Shown piece after piece: positions 8,307-17,204 of a stretch of DNA of 64,000 nucleotides. A program made the position numbers and the translations under genes. The stretch comes from Micrococcaceae bacterium Sec5.8 (GTDB lineage: Bacteria; Actinomycetota; Actinomycetes; Actinomycetales; Micrococcaceae), in NCBI GenBank assembly GCA_039636775.1, contig CP143429.1, forward strand, positions 2,542,001 through 2,606,000. Direction: 5' to 3'. Numbering within the stretch: position 1 is the first letter of the stretch; each line of letters starts with the position of its first letter. The notes beneath the pieces are model-generated. The model did no database searches. It was not told where the DNA came from and saw only the letters and a program-made list of their open reading frames with translations.

Positions 8307-9761
8307 CTAGTGGGGCGCGGCGGGCACGGGAACGGCGACGGGAGCCGGGTCCGAGAAGGCCAACTTCGGCACGAGGACCAGGGCAACGGCTGCCGCCAGG
8401 CCCGTCACGCCGCAAATTGCCCACACCGTGAGGTACCCGGCCAGGGGCGCCGCGGTTGCGCTGCTCTCTGCCGCAACCGCGCCCGCCTCACCCAGGACGT
8501 GGCTCAGCAGGGCGATGCCAAACACTGCCGAGGCAAAAGCACCGCCGATGGTCTTGGTGGTGTTGGTCAGGCCAGTGGCCATAGCCGTCCGGTTTAGCGG
8601 AGCAGCGGCCGCGGCCGCCGAAGGCAGCGCGGCCACGAGAGCTCCGGAGCCGATGCCGGCTACCGCCATATTGACCAGGGTCTGGGCGAGGCTGGCGTGG
8701 AAGGGCAGGAACAGCAGGTATCCCGTGCCAACCAGGGCGGCCGCGCAGACGAGCGTCCAGCGCGGGGTCAGGCTGCGGGTCACCAGCGGGTAGAGCAGGG
8801 CCCCTACCAGCAGTGCCAGCACGTAGACCCCGATGATGATGGAAACCTGGCCTGCGCGCAATCCCAGCCCGTAGCCGTGGAGGGCAGGGTCAGTGCGGGC
8901 GAAGGTGGACAGCGGCGCCTGCGCGCCCAGCACCGAGACGCCGAACAGGGCTGCAGTCAGCTGGATGGGCCACATGGCCTTCGCGCGCAGCATCCGGATG
9001 TCCACCAGCGGGTCCTCCCGGCCCAGCTGGTAGCGCGTAAATGGAACGAAAACCAGGATCCCGGCGGTGACGAGCGCCCAGGGCCACCACGCGGCCGGCC
9101 CGCTGAGCCGCATGAACGTCAGCCCCGAGGTGATCAGCAGGAGCCCGACCGCGAGGAAGGTGAAGCCCCGCGTATCCACCCGGCCGCCGCTGCGCGCGGT
9201 GGACTCCGGCACGCCCAGGCGGATGGCGAACCAGCAGGCGGAGACTGCCACTGCCGGAATCATCAGCACCAGCTGCAGCTGGCCGGCGAACGCCTCGACG
9301 AGGGACCCGGCGGCAAGCGCACCGGCAATGACTCCAAATTCGAGGGCCCCGACCAAGAGCCCGGCTGCGCGCCTGGTGCGGGCAGCGCCGTCCGGCAACT
9401 GGTGGACCCGGCTGAAGATCAGCGCGATTTCCAGCGGCAGCCAGACCACGTAAAAGCCCTGCAGAGACCAGACCGCGAGGAAGGTCCAGAAGTCCGGGGC
9501 GAACGCCACAGCCCAGGACGCCGCCGCGGTGAGCGCGGTGGACACCAGCAGAATTTTCCGGTGGCCGTACATGTCGCCGAGCTTGGCGAGCACCGGCACA
9601 GCCAGGGCGCTGACCATCAGCTGCGCGGCCTCGAACCAGTTGACGTCGCCGTCGCGGATGTTCAGGTGCCGGGCGATGTCGGTGAGGATGGGCGTGTAGT
9701 AGCCCTGCAGGATGCCGCTGGTGATCTCCACCAGACAGAGAAAAGCGACGACGCGGCGCAT
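8307..9761 (-). CDS. MFS drug-type transporter, divergent from the LLM-marR pair
   Basis: 484 residues with about 14 hydrophobic segments, as in the DHA2 multidrug branch. The MFS loop 2-3 motif appears as AKLGDMYGHRKILL. The ATG follows GGAAGG at ideal spacing. The frame stays open well upstream, but that part is antisense to the next gene and is not coding. It shares its promoter region with the LLM oxidoreductase and marR genes, with a perfect palindrome between them, so it is probably an efflux pump induced when a MarR ligand releases the operator. The substrate is unknown. Confidence 0.88.
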   Translation of the reverse strand: MRRVVAFLCLVEITSGILQGYYTPILTDIARHLNIRDGDVNWFEAAQLMVSALAVPVLAKLGDMYGHRKILLVSTALTAAASWAVAFAPDFWTFLAVWSLQGFYVVWLPLEIALIFSRVHQLPDGAARTRRAAGLLVGALEFGVIAGALAAGSLVEAFAGQLQLVLMIPAVAVSACWFAIRLGVPESTARSGGRVDTRGFTFLAVGLLLITSGLTFMRLSGPAAWWPWALVTAGILVFVPFTRYQLGREDPLVDIRMLRAKAMWPIQLTAALFGVSVLGAQAPLSTFARTDPALHGYGLGLRAGQVSIIIGVYVLALLVGALLYPLVTRSLTPRWTLVCAAALVGTGYLLFLPFHASLAQTLVNMAVAGIGSGALVAALPSAAAAAAPLNRTAMATGLTNTTKTIGGAFASAVFGIALLSHVLGEAGAVAAESSATAAPLAGYLTVWAICGVTGLAAAVALVLVPKLAFSDPAPVAVPVPAAPH

Positions 9762-9881
9762 GGCAACCTTCCGGGCGGGCTGAGCACCGGATGGCCAGCC
9801 GATTGCTTGCATCCTAGGGCAGCGTCCGCGCCACGGGCGGCAACCCGACGGGCGCCGGGGGAATATTCGGACGGGGCGGCG

Positions 9882-9926
9882 GTTATACCGGTCGATAGAT
9901 GCAAATGCATCTATCTCGGCTATACT
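9882..9926. promoter_or_regulatory. Face-to-face divergent promoters with a MarR-type operator
   Basis: A perfect inverted repeat with arms GATAGATGCA and TGCATCTATC separated by AA spans 9894-9915. It is flanked nearly symmetrically by two -10 hexamers: TATAAC on the minus strand (9882-9887, towards the MFS gene) and TATACT on the plus strand (9921-9926, towards the LLM gene). The palindrome therefore fills the spacer of both promoters, so one bound dimer would block both directions. The marR gene at the end of the rightward unit is the obvious candidate regulator. Confidence 0.75.
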
Positions 9927-9968
9927 GGAAGCAGCTCCCGGAAGACTCCGGCCACGGAAAGGCACATT

Positions 9969-11090
9969 ATGCAGATCGGCGTATTCAGCGTCAGCGATAT
10001 CACTCCCGACCCCACCACAGGCCGCACCCCTTCGGAGCACGAGCGCATCAAGGCGTCGGTGGCGATTGCCAAAAAGGTCGAAGAAATCGGCATGGATGTC
10101 TACGCTCTCGGCGAGCACCACAACCGGCCCTTCTTCTCTTCTTCCCCCACCACCACCCTGGCCTACATTGCTGCCCAGACGGAGCGCATCATCCTCTCGA
10201 CGGCCACCACACTGATCACCACCAACGACCCGGTGAAGATCGCCGAGGACTTCGCCATGCTGCAGCATCTGGCCGACGGCCGGGTGGACCTGGTCCTGGG
10301 CCGGGGCAATACTGCTCCCGTCTACCCCTGGTTTGGCAAGAACATCCAGGACGGCATCGAGCTCGCGGTCGAGAACTACAGCCTGTTGCGCCGGCTCTGG
10401 GAAGAGGACACCGTGAACTGGTCCGGCAAGCACCGCACGCCGCTGCAGAACTTCACGTCCACGCCGCGCCCGCTCGACGGCGTCGCCCCCTTCGTGTGGC
10501 ACGGCTCCATCCGCACACCGCAGATTGCCGAGGTAGCGGCCTACTACGGCGACGGCTTCTTCGCGAACAACATCTTCTGGCCCAAGGAGCACTACCAGCA
10601 GCTGATCGGCCTCTACCGTGAACGCTACGAGCACTACGGCCACGGCACGGCAGACCAGGCGATCGTGGGCCTCGGCGGTCAGTTCTTTATGCGGAAGAAT
10701 TCGCAGGACGCCGTCAAGGAGTTCCGCCCCTACTTCGACAACGCCCCGGTCTACGGCCACGGCCCGTCCCTGGAGGACTTCACGTCCCAGACGCCGCTGA
10801 CGGTCGGCAGCCCGCAGGAAGTCATCGAAAAGACGCTCTCCTTCCGTGAATACTTCGGTGATTACCAGCGCCAGCTGTTCCTGATCGACCACGCGGGGCT
10901 GCCACTGAAGACCGTGCTGGAGCAGCTGGACCTCTTCGGCGAAGAAGTCCTGCCGGTCCTGCGCAAGGAATACGCCGAGAAGACCCCTGCGCACGTCCCC
11001 GAACCGCCCACCCACGCCGGACGCGTGGCCGCATCCCTGGCCGCGGCCCGGGAGCCGTCCGCCGCGACTGCCGGCGTTCAGGGGGTGTGA
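9969..11090 (+). CDS. LLM-class flavin-dependent oxidoreductase (luciferase-like)
   Basis: 373 residues of the bacterial luciferase-like TIM-barrel fold: N-terminal MQIGVFSVSDITPDP, then DVYALGEHHNRPFF, TTLITTNDPVKIAEDFAMLQ and the GRVDLVLGRGN segment typical of LLM oxidoreductases using FMN or F420. The ATG follows GGAAAGG. Its stop overlaps the marR start by one base, and it is divergent from an MFS transporter, so it probably modifies a compound that the transporter exports and MarR senses. The actual substrate is not deducible. Confidence 0.9.
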   Translation: MQIGVFSVSDITPDPTTGRTPSEHERIKASVAIAKKVEEIGMDVYALGEHHNRPFFSSSPTTTLAYIAAQTERIILSTATTLITTNDPVKIAEDFAMLQHLADGRVDLVLGRGNTAPVYPWFGKNIQDGIELAVENYSLLRRLWEEDTVNWSGKHRTPLQNFTSTPRPLDGVAPFVWHGSIRTPQIAEVAAYYGDGFFANNIFWPKEHYQQLIGLYRERYEHYGHGTADQAIVGLGGQFFMRKNSQDAVKEFRPYFDNAPVYGHGPSLEDFTSQTPLTVGSPQEVIEKTLSFREYFGDYQRQLFLIDHAGLPLKTVLEQLDLFGEEVLPVLRKEYAEKTPAHVPEPPTHAGRVAASLAAAREPSAATAGVQGV

Positions 11091-11551
11091 TGCCCGCCAG
11101 GACGAGCACGTCGCCGGTGCGCCTGGCCGCGGAAACCTGGGAGTCGCTGTTCCGCGCCCAGGTGGCGGTGATGCGCCGGCTCCAGGCCGGCCCCGCCTTC
11201 AAGGCCATGGCCGTCAACGAGTACGACGTGTTGTTCACGCTGTCCCGCTGCCCATCCGGGTGGCTCCGGCAAAATGAGCTCAACGACCACGTGCTGTTGA
11301 GCCAATCCAGCCTGAGCCGGCTTGTGGAACGCCTGGAAAAGCGCGGCCTGGTGGAGCGCATGCCGGCACCGGACGACGGCCGCGGAGTTCTGGTCAAGCT
11401 CACCGACGCCGGCTGGGAGCTGCAAAAACAGATCGGCCGGGAGCACGTCCGTGACATCGCCGCCCTGGTGGTCCCGGCCCTGACGGCGGCCGAACAGCAG
11501 GAGCTGCTGCGGTTGACCGAGAAGCTGCGGGCCTCGGTCACCGCCCGCTGA
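11090..11551 (+). CDS. MarR-family transcriptional regulator
   Basis: 153-residue winged-helix protein. The recognition helix region reads LLSQSSLSRLVERLEKRGLVER, followed by the wing DDGRGVLVKLTDAGWE, both characteristic of MarR. Its ATG shares one base with the TGA of the LLM gene (TGATG), which argues for coupled translation; a GTG three bases earlier is the alternative. It most likely represses its own operon and the divergent MFS gene through the palindrome at 9894-9915. Confidence 0.9.
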   Translation: MPARTSTSPVRLAAETWESLFRAQVAVMRRLQAGPAFKAMAVNEYDVLFTLSRCPSGWLRQNELNDHVLLSQSSLSRLVERLEKRGLVERMPAPDDGRGVLVKLTDAGWELQKQIGREHVRDIAALVVPALTAAEQQELLRLTEKLRASVTAR

Positions 11552-11588
11552 GCGCCCGGCGGCGGGTTGGGGCTGGCGCCCCCCTCAG

Positions 11589-12395
11589 CTACCGGATGGT
11601 GGCGGGTTTGGCCGGGTCCTCGTCCGGCAGGGCGCCGTCGACGACGGCGGTGACGGTCAGGTGCGTCAGCGACAAGCTGCCGGCCACTGTCGAGAGGAAT
11701 GCGGTATCGGAGGAATCCCGGCCGGTGGTGATCCGAAGAAGACTGTCCCGCGGGGCCAGGCCGGTGGGATCGATGACCTGCCAGGTGCCGTTGATGTGTG
11801 CCTCGGCCACCGCATGGAAGTCCATCGGGCTCAGGCCGGGGGCGTAGACGGCGGCGAGCCGGGCCGGGATGTTCCTGGCGCGCAGCAGCGCGATCGCCAG
11901 GTGGGCGTAGTCCCGGCAGACACCGCGGCGGTGCAGGAGCGTTTCGACGGCGCCGTCTGTCCCGCGGGAGGATCCGCTGATGTAGCGCAGCTCGTTGAAA
12001 ACCCAATGGCGCACTGCGAGCACCAGCTCCGCGCCCTGCAGGGCGCCGAATTCAGCGTAGGCGGTGGGCAGGAGCCGGTCGGACTCGGCGTAGCGGCTCG
12101 GCCGCACGTAGCGGATAAGTTCCATCAGCCCGGGCTCCTCCGGCACTGCGGCACCTGCCACCGTGGCCGTGTACTCCACGAGAACATCGGCGGGATCCGC
12201 GAACTGCATGTAGTGGAAGCGCCCGCCGTGGTGGTCCGACAACTCCGTCACCGGAACGTCGTCGCCGCCGGAAGTAACAGACAGCGTCTCAACAAAGCTG
12301 CTGTAGCCGGAATTGCGGGCCACGGACACCGCCAGGGCAACCTTGGTGCCGGCCACGGTCTTGAAACCCATGCGGGCAGCGACAGAGCGTTCCAT
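11589..12395 (-). CDS. Transglutaminase-like cysteine peptidase-fold protein
   Basis: 268 residues with a beta-rich N-terminal half and a C-terminal transglutaminase core. The catalytic triad is visible: Cys160 in RRGVCRDYAHLAI, His194 in DFHAVAEAHI and Asp209 in WQVIDPTGL. No signal peptide, so probably cytoplasmic. Proteins of this type often sit near peptide-ligase genes, but none is present here. The ATG follows CCGGAG. It converges on marR with 37 bp between the stops, where a short GGGGC/GCCCC stem could form. Confidence 0.85.
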   Translation of the reverse strand: MERSVAARMGFKTVAGTKVALAVSVARNSGYSSFVETLSVTSGGDDVPVTELSDHHGGRFHYMQFADPADVLVEYTATVAGAAVPEEPGLMELIRYVRPSRYAESDRLLPTAYAEFGALQGAELVLAVRHWVFNELRYISGSSRGTDGAVETLLHRRGVCRDYAHLAIALLRARNIPARLAAVYAPGLSPMDFHAVAEAHINGTWQVIDPTGLAPRDSLLRITTGRDSSDTAFLSTVAGSLSLTHLTVTAVVDGALPDEDPAKPATIR

Positions 12396-12467
12396 GTTTC
12401 TCCGGGGGTGTGAGGTGAGGGCAGGGACGTCCCCGGTCCCGGCCCTGCGGGTGCGGGCAGAGCAGGA

Positions 12468-13274
12468 CTAGGTGTTGATCTTCAGAGACAGTAGCATCCG
12501 CTGGACGTTGGCGAATTCCGAGCCCTCGTTGACGTATGCGGCGGCCTGGTCGAGGGTGTCGAAAGCCTTGGCCGGGGCCACCTTCTGGTCCGGGGCGACC
12601 GCCAGCAGGTCCGTCAGGTCACCAAAGGAGTAGTCGCCCTTGCCGTCGGGGCCGCGGACCAGGTTCTGCAGCACGCAGGCTTTTCCCCCGGTGCCTCCGA
12701 CCACGTTGGTGATGCCGTACGAGCCGAAATACTTGTAGCCCTGGATTACCCGAAACACCACGCGCGGGTCGATGGTGCCCTCTCCGCCACGGTGCGGCAG
12801 GTCCACGGGAACGCTGCTGACCACGACGTACGGCTTTGCGGCATCAGCCTGGCAGGCCGCCGCGGGCGGGGGCTGAAGCCCGGTCTGCAGGGTGGCGAGG
12901 TAGCCGCCGTCGGCGTCCTTGACCTCGATCTTCAGCGCTCCGGGCAGGGTTCCCGGCCCGGGGGTTGCCGATTGGACGATCCATTCCTGTGGCAGATCGA
13001 AGCTGATGGTCTTCCCCGGATCGGTGAAGACCTTCCAGCCCGCCGCCGTCGAACCCGGCGATGCGGAGAGGGAGGGTGCGGCGCCCGGCGTCGTGCTGCC
13101 CGCGGACGGTCCCGTCGGGGAGGCAGCCGGGCCCGAACCGGTCGCCCCGCCCGCTGTCCATGCGGGGACTTCCGGTCCCGCAGCGCTGCAGCCGGACAAG
13201 GCGGCCGCGGCGAGCACCAGGGCCGCGGCGATGCGAGCGCCCTGTGCCCCCCGGCGGGTTTCCATCCCAGTCAT
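12468..13274 (-). CDS. Secreted lipoprotein of unknown function
   Basis: 268 residues. The N-terminus has Arg residues, a hydrophobic AALVLAAAALSGC lipobox and a long Ser/Thr/Gly/Pro linker, then a globular domain of about 180 residues containing SFDLPQEWIVQS and two further Cys residues that may pair. No known catalytic motif. I chose the ATG that has TACGCT 6 nt upstream and no Shine-Dalgarno; an in-frame ATG nine bases later is possible. It lies 29 bp downstream of an M20 peptidase on the same strand and may be co-transcribed with it. Confidence 0.7.
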   Translation of the reverse strand: MTGMETRRGAQGARIAAALVLAAAALSGCSAAGPEVPAWTAGGATGSGPAASPTGPSAGSTTPGAAPSLSASPGSTAAGWKVFTDPGKTISFDLPQEWIVQSATPGPGTLPGALKIEVKDADGGYLATLQTGLQPPPAAACQADAAKPYVVVSSVPVDLPHRGGEGTIDPRVVFRVIQGYKYFGSYGITNVVGGTGGKACVLQNLVRGPDGKGDYSFGDLTDLLAVAPDQKVAPAKAFDTLDQAAAYVNEGSEFANVQRMLLSLKINT

Positions 13275-13303
13275 GGTGCCAGCGTAACGGGACACCGGGC
13301 TGC

Positions 13304-14653
13304 TCAGAGTTCCCGGATCAGTGTTTCGTAGAAGCGGACGCCGCGCTCCAGCGTCTCCAGGAGGATCTTCTCGTCAGCGGCGTGGATGCTGCCCCTGGCC
13401 GCGGCGTCCATGAAGAACGGGGCGAAACGGTACACGGCGCCGCAGATTCCGGTGAAGCGGCGGGAATCCGTGCCGCCCGTCATGATGTAGGGCGTCACGA
13501 GCGCCTCCGGAAAGACCCGGGCGATGCAACCCTCCAGCAGATCCCACTGCGCCCCGGAATACGGTGAGACCGGCGAGGGGTCATTGCCCTCCACGACGCG
13601 CAGTTCCACTTTCGGGTCCCGGATGATCCGCCGCAGCCGCGCCACGGTCCCCTCGACGGTGTCCCCCACAGCCACCCGGATGTTGGCGTTGGCCCGGGCC
13701 GTCGCGGCCAGGACGTTGGCGGCGGTGCTGCCCTCCAGGGTGGTGATGGCGACCGTGGTCCGGGTCATCGCGTTGGTCTCGTTGCCCAGCCGGCCAAAGA
13801 CCAGCGTCACGGGGGTCCGGAACAAGGACAGCCGGCCGAAGACGGCCCGCAGGGGCGCCGGAGCATGCGGTCCAAAGCGCCGAAGCATCTCCACGGTCAC
13901 GTCCGGCAGCGACGGTGGGAAGGGGCTGCGCTCAATCCGGGTGATGGCGCGGGCCAGCCGCGCTGTTGCGCCCATCCGGGGAGGAGTGGAGGCGTGGCCG
14001 CCGGGGTCCCTGGTCAGCAGTTCCACGTCCAGGATCCCCTTTTCCGCGACGCCGACGACGGCGGCCGGGCAGGTCACACCGGGGAACGCCCCGCCCGCGA
14101 CTGCGCCTCCCTCGTCCAGCACCAGCCAGGGCTTCACACCGCGGCGTGCCAGCAGTCCGGCCGCCGCCGCGGCGCTGTCGCCGGCCGTCTCCTCGTTGTC
14201 GCCGAACGAGAAGTAGAGGTCGTGGGCAGGGGCGAATCCTGCCCCGACCAGGGTTTCGGCGGCCTCCAGGATGGCGGCCAGCTGGCCCTTGTCATCGAGG
14301 GTTCCCCGGCCCCACAGGTACGTGCCGTCGTTGTGACCGGAAAAGGGCGGGCGGGTCCAGGCATCGGGATCGCCCGCCGGAACAACGTCGTAGTGGGCCA
14401 TCAGGACAGCCGGACGGGCCGCCGGGTCGGCGCCGGTGCCCGGCCAGCGGAACAGCAGCGCGTGGCCGTTGACGCGTTCGAGCTCCAGTGTGGCGTGGAC
14501 GCCCGGATACAGCCGGGCGAGAGCCGCGATAAAGCCCTCGAACTCGGCGGGATCCGCCCCGCGCTCCAGCCGGGACGAGACCGTGCGGAACTGCACGAGT
14601 TCGGCCAGGGCAGCGGCAGCGCGGGTAACGGGCGGTGCGGGAGTGCTTGGCAT
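13304..14653 (-). CDS. M20-family zinc carboxypeptidase/deacylase
   Basis: 449-residue cytoplasmic metallopeptidase. Zinc-site motifs in order: LMAHYDVVPAG (His and Asp), LWGRGTLDDKGQL (bridging Asp), SFGDNEETAGDS (catalytic Glu pair) and a C-terminal GSIHAADEK His. The long dimerisation/lid insert and overall length fit the carboxypeptidase S/PM20D1-like group, which hydrolyses N-acyl amino acids or dipeptides. I placed the start at the ATG with TAGACT 7 nt upstream, which suggests a leaderless message; the frame extends further upstream without a better start. Confidence 0.88.
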   Translation of the reverse strand: MPSTPAPPVTRAAAALAELVQFRTVSSRLERGADPAEFEGFIAALARLYPGVHATLELERVNGHALLFRWPGTGADPAARPAVLMAHYDVVPAGDPDAWTRPPFSGHNDGTYLWGRGTLDDKGQLAAILEAAETLVGAGFAPAHDLYFSFGDNEETAGDSAAAAAGLLARRGVKPWLVLDEGGAVAGGAFPGVTCPAAVVGVAEKGILDVELLTRDPGGHASTPPRMGATARLARAITRIERSPFPPSLPDVTVEMLRRFGPHAPAPLRAVFGRLSLFRTPVTLVFGRLGNETNAMTRTTVAITTLEGSTAANVLAATARANANIRVAVGDTVEGTVARLRRIIRDPKVELRVVEGNDPSPVSPYSGAQWDLLEGCIARVFPEALVTPYIMTGGTDSRRFTGICGAVYRFAPFFMDAAARGSIHAADEKILLETLERGVRFYETLIREL

Positions 14654-14739
14654 GCGCGAAAGTCTACGGTCCTGCCGGTACTGGAACCGGGCCACCGGAC
14701 GCGCGATTCGCTGCTGTTAAAGCGGGATACGCTGGAGAT

Positions 14740-15414
14740 ATGGTTGATCAGGATTTTGGCAACGGGGATATCAGAACCCAGGACAACGTGGCGGACATCT
14801 CCGCCGTCGACATCGCGGACTGGCGCATCCGGACCTTCGCGCTCTACGCCCATGTGCGCACGATCGCGGCGGAAGATCCGGCCGAGGCGCATTCATACTG
14901 GCGCCAGGAGCGGGACCGGATGTTCGGGACGCACCCCGCCTCACCGCTGACAGCGGCTGCGAAGTCCAGCTTTGGCGGGCTCAAGACGGCGGACTACGAT
15001 CCCATCTACCGTTTCCACATCCCGCTGACGGGCGAGGGCGCGGGGCGGGAAATGAACGTTGAGACGGGCACCGACGGCGTGGTCCGGTTCGTCCGGCTGG
15101 GCACCTTCGATTTGCCGGAGCTGGGCCAGCTCGCCGTGTGGAAGCTCCACGGCTACGGCGGCGGCATCTTCGTGCCGTTCCGCGACGCCACGGCCGGTCA
15201 GCCCGGCGGCAGTTACGGGGCGGGCCGCTACTTGCTGGACACCATTAAGGGCGCCTTCCATGGCGGGCACGGAACAGGGCCTGCCACTGAGTTTGTGGTT
15301 GATTTCAACTTCGCCTACAACCCTTCCTGCGCCTACAACGAGGCCTGGGCCTGCCCCCTCGCCGGCCCGTCCAACCGTCTGGCTGTGGAAATCCCTGTCG
15401 GCGAGCTGTACTGA
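14740..15414 (+). CDS. DUF1684 family protein
   Basis: 224-residue soluble protein with the DUF1684 pattern: an N-terminal helix (DWRIRTFALYAHVR), then RDRMFGTHPASPL, a beta-rich centre and the C-terminal signature FVVDFNFAYNPSCAYNEAWACPLAGPSNRLAVEIPVGE. The family has no established biochemical role that I can name. The ATG has TACGCT 6 nt upstream. It is followed four bases after its stop by the GtrA-like gene, so the two are probably one transcript. Confidence 0.85.
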   Translation: MVDQDFGNGDIRTQDNVADISAVDIADWRIRTFALYAHVRTIAAEDPAEAHSYWRQERDRMFGTHPASPLTAAAKSSFGGLKTADYDPIYRFHIPLTGEGAGREMNVETGTDGVVRFVRLGTFDLPELGQLAVWKLHGYGGGIFVPFRDATAGQPGGSYGAGRYLLDTIKGAFHGGHGTGPATEFVVDFNFAYNPSCAYNEAWACPLAGPSNRLAVEIPVGELY

Positions 15415-15418
15415 GCGG

Positions 15419-15949
15419 ATGGATGCCCAGCTCGAACAGCACGCCCCTGCCCCGGACACGTCACCCGGCACCGCCCCTGCCCCCGGCCGGCCGCCTGCCG
15501 CGCCGGCGGCCCGGCCCGCTGACCGGCGGCGGCGCGGCCTGCTCCGGTACCCGCTGGTCCGGCAGCTGCTGCGGTTCACCGCCGTCGGCGTTCTCTGCAC
15601 AGTGACGTCATTGGCCCTTTATGCCTTCCTCCGCCCGTATCTGGGTCCGCAGCCGGCCAACGCGGTGGCGCTGGTGCTCACTTCCCTGATGAACACGGCA
15701 CTAAACCGCAGGCTCACCTTCAAGATCACCGAGCGCCACCGGATGAAGCGCGACCACCTCAACGGATTAATCGTGATCCTCGTGGCTTTGCTGATCACCG
15801 GCGGCAGCCTCGCCGTCCTGCACTGGATCAACCCGGACGCCACGGTCGCCGCCGAGCTGTGGACCACCACCATCTCCGGCTTCGCGGCCACGGCCGTGCG
15901 GTTCACCATGCTGCGGCACTGGATTTTCCGCCGGGCACGGCACCGCTAG
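15419..15949 (+). CDS. GtrA-family membrane protein
   Basis: 176 residues: a Pro/Ala-rich cytoplasmic N-terminus of about 45 residues, then four membrane segments with the GtrA pattern (LLRFTAVGVLCTVTSLALYAFL, NAVALVLTSLMNTALNRRLTF, a third near ILVALLITGG and a fourth before FTMLRHWIFRR). GtrA proteins are thought to help move polyprenyl-linked sugars across the membrane during glycosylation of surface polymers. No glycosyltransferase partner is next to it. The start lies four bases after the DUF1684 stop. Confidence 0.85.
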   Translation: MDAQLEQHAPAPDTSPGTAPAPGRPPAAPAARPADRRRRGLLRYPLVRQLLRFTAVGVLCTVTSLALYAFLRPYLGPQPANAVALVLTSLMNTALNRRLTFKITERHRMKRDHLNGLIVILVALLITGGSLAVLHWINPDATVAAELWTTTISGFAATAVRFTMLRHWIFRRARHR

Positions 15950-16043
15950 CTCCCCGGCACCACCAGGTCCCGACCCCCGTTGCGCTATCAGATACCGTCC
16001 CTCTGGAGGCCCGGGAGCAGCATCAAGTGACAGGGCAACCGGG

Positions 16044-17204
16044 TCAGGCGCCGGGGCGGAGGGACTGCACCCTGCCGACGGCGGTGCGGACCGCGGCCGC
16101 CGCTGCTTGCAGGTCCGCCGCCGTGACGGCGGCGTCGAAGCTGAAGCGGACCGCGGTCTGGGCGGTTGCGGCGTCGAAACCCATGGCCAGCAGCACCGCG
16201 GAGGGCTCGTCCGAACCCGCGGCGCAGGCGGACCCGGAGGAGCACATGATGCCCTGGCGTTCGAGCTCCAGCAGCACGGATTCGCCGCTGGTCCCCGGAA
16301 AACAGAAGGACGCCACGGAGGGCAGCCGTTCGTCCGGATGGCCGGTCAGGACCGCGCCCGGCACTCCGGCCTGCACGGCGCGGATAAAATCCTCGCGCAG
16401 AGCCGCGACGCGGGCCGCCCGGTCACCCTGTGACGCCTGCGCAAGCGCCAGCGCCGTTGCTAAAGCCACGGCCCCGGCCACGTTTTCGGTGCCGGACCGG
16501 CGCCCGCGTTCCTGTCCGCCGCCGTGGATGACCGGTTCCAGCCGGATCCGGCCCCGTACAAACAACACCCCGTTGCCTTTGGGCGCCCCGATTTTGTGCC
16601 CGGAGATGCTCAGGGCGTCGACGCCGAGCGCGGCAGTATCGAGCGGGAGCCAGCCGGCGGCCTGCACGGCATCGGTGTGGAATGGAATTCCGTGTGCACG
16701 GGCGAGCGCGGCCAGCGCCGCCACCGGCTGCACCGTGCCCACCTCGTTGTTGGCGTACATAATGCTGACCAGGGCTGTCTCGGGCCGGAGCGCGGCTGCC
16801 AGGGCCGCTTCGGTGATGCGGCCGTAGGAATCCACCGGCACCACGTCCACGCTGAAGCCGTGCATGCGTTCCAGGTAGCGGGCGGATTCCACCACAGCAG
16901 GATGTTCGACGGCGCTGATCACCACCCGGTCCAGCCCGGGGTCGGCTGCGTGGCGGGCGAGTGCGATGCCCTTGACCGCCAGGTTGTCCGCCTCCGTGCC
17001 GCCGGAAGTGAACACCACTTCGCCGGGCCGGCAGCCCAGGGCCCGGGCCGTCGCCGCCCGCGCCCCGGCGAGCGCCGTGGCGGCGGAGTCCCCGAGTGAG
17101 TGGTGGCTGGAGGGGTTGCCGAACTCCCCCGTGAGGAACGGCCACATGGCCTCGATGACCTCGCGGCGGACCGGTGTGGTGGCCGCAGCGTCGAGGAAGA
17201 TCAC
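16044..17204 (-). CDS. Cysteine desulfurase (NifS/IscS type) in the NAD operon
   Basis: 386-residue PLP enzyme that takes sulfur from cysteine. PLP lysine is Lys204 in SISGHKIGAPKG; the persulfide-carrying loop is CSSGSACAAG with Cys327; FHTDAVQAAG and RSGTENVAGAVAL are also typical. Its ATG overlaps the nadC stop by 4 bp (ATGA), making it the last gene of nrtR-nadA-nadB-nadC. Quinolinate synthase NadA needs a 4Fe-4S cluster, so a dedicated sulfur donor for NadA maturation is the likely reason for this position, as in other nad operons carrying a nifS homologue. Confidence 0.93.
   Translation of the reverse strand: MIFLDAAATTPVRREVIEAMWPFLTGEFGNPSSHHSLGDSAATALAGARAATARALGCRPGEVVFTSGGTEADNLAVKGIALARHAADPGLDRVVISAVEHPAVVESARYLERMHGFSVDVVPVDSYGRITEAALAAALRPETALVSIMYANNEVGTVQPVAALAALARAHGIPFHTDAVQAAGWLPLDTAALGVDALSISGHKIGAPKGNGVLFVRGRIRLEPVIHGGGQERGRRSGTENVAGAVALATALALAQASQGDRAARVAALREDFIRAVQAGVPGAVLTGHPDERLPSVASFCFPGTSGESVLLELERQGIMCSSGSACAAGSDEPSAVLLAMGFDAATAQTAVRFSFDAAVTAADLQAAAAAVRTAVGRVQSLRPGA

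Noticed and set aside
8307..11015. 902-codon minus-strand frame including the MFS transporter
   Set aside because: The part upstream of 9761 is antisense to the LLM gene; the ATG at 9761 has a proper ribosome site and starts a normal MFS protein.
8697..11090. 797-codon plus-strand frame with an LLM C-terminal half
   Set aside because: Only the part from 9969 is an LLM oxidoreductase. The first 420 codons are antisense to the MFS gene and cross the divergent promoter and operator.
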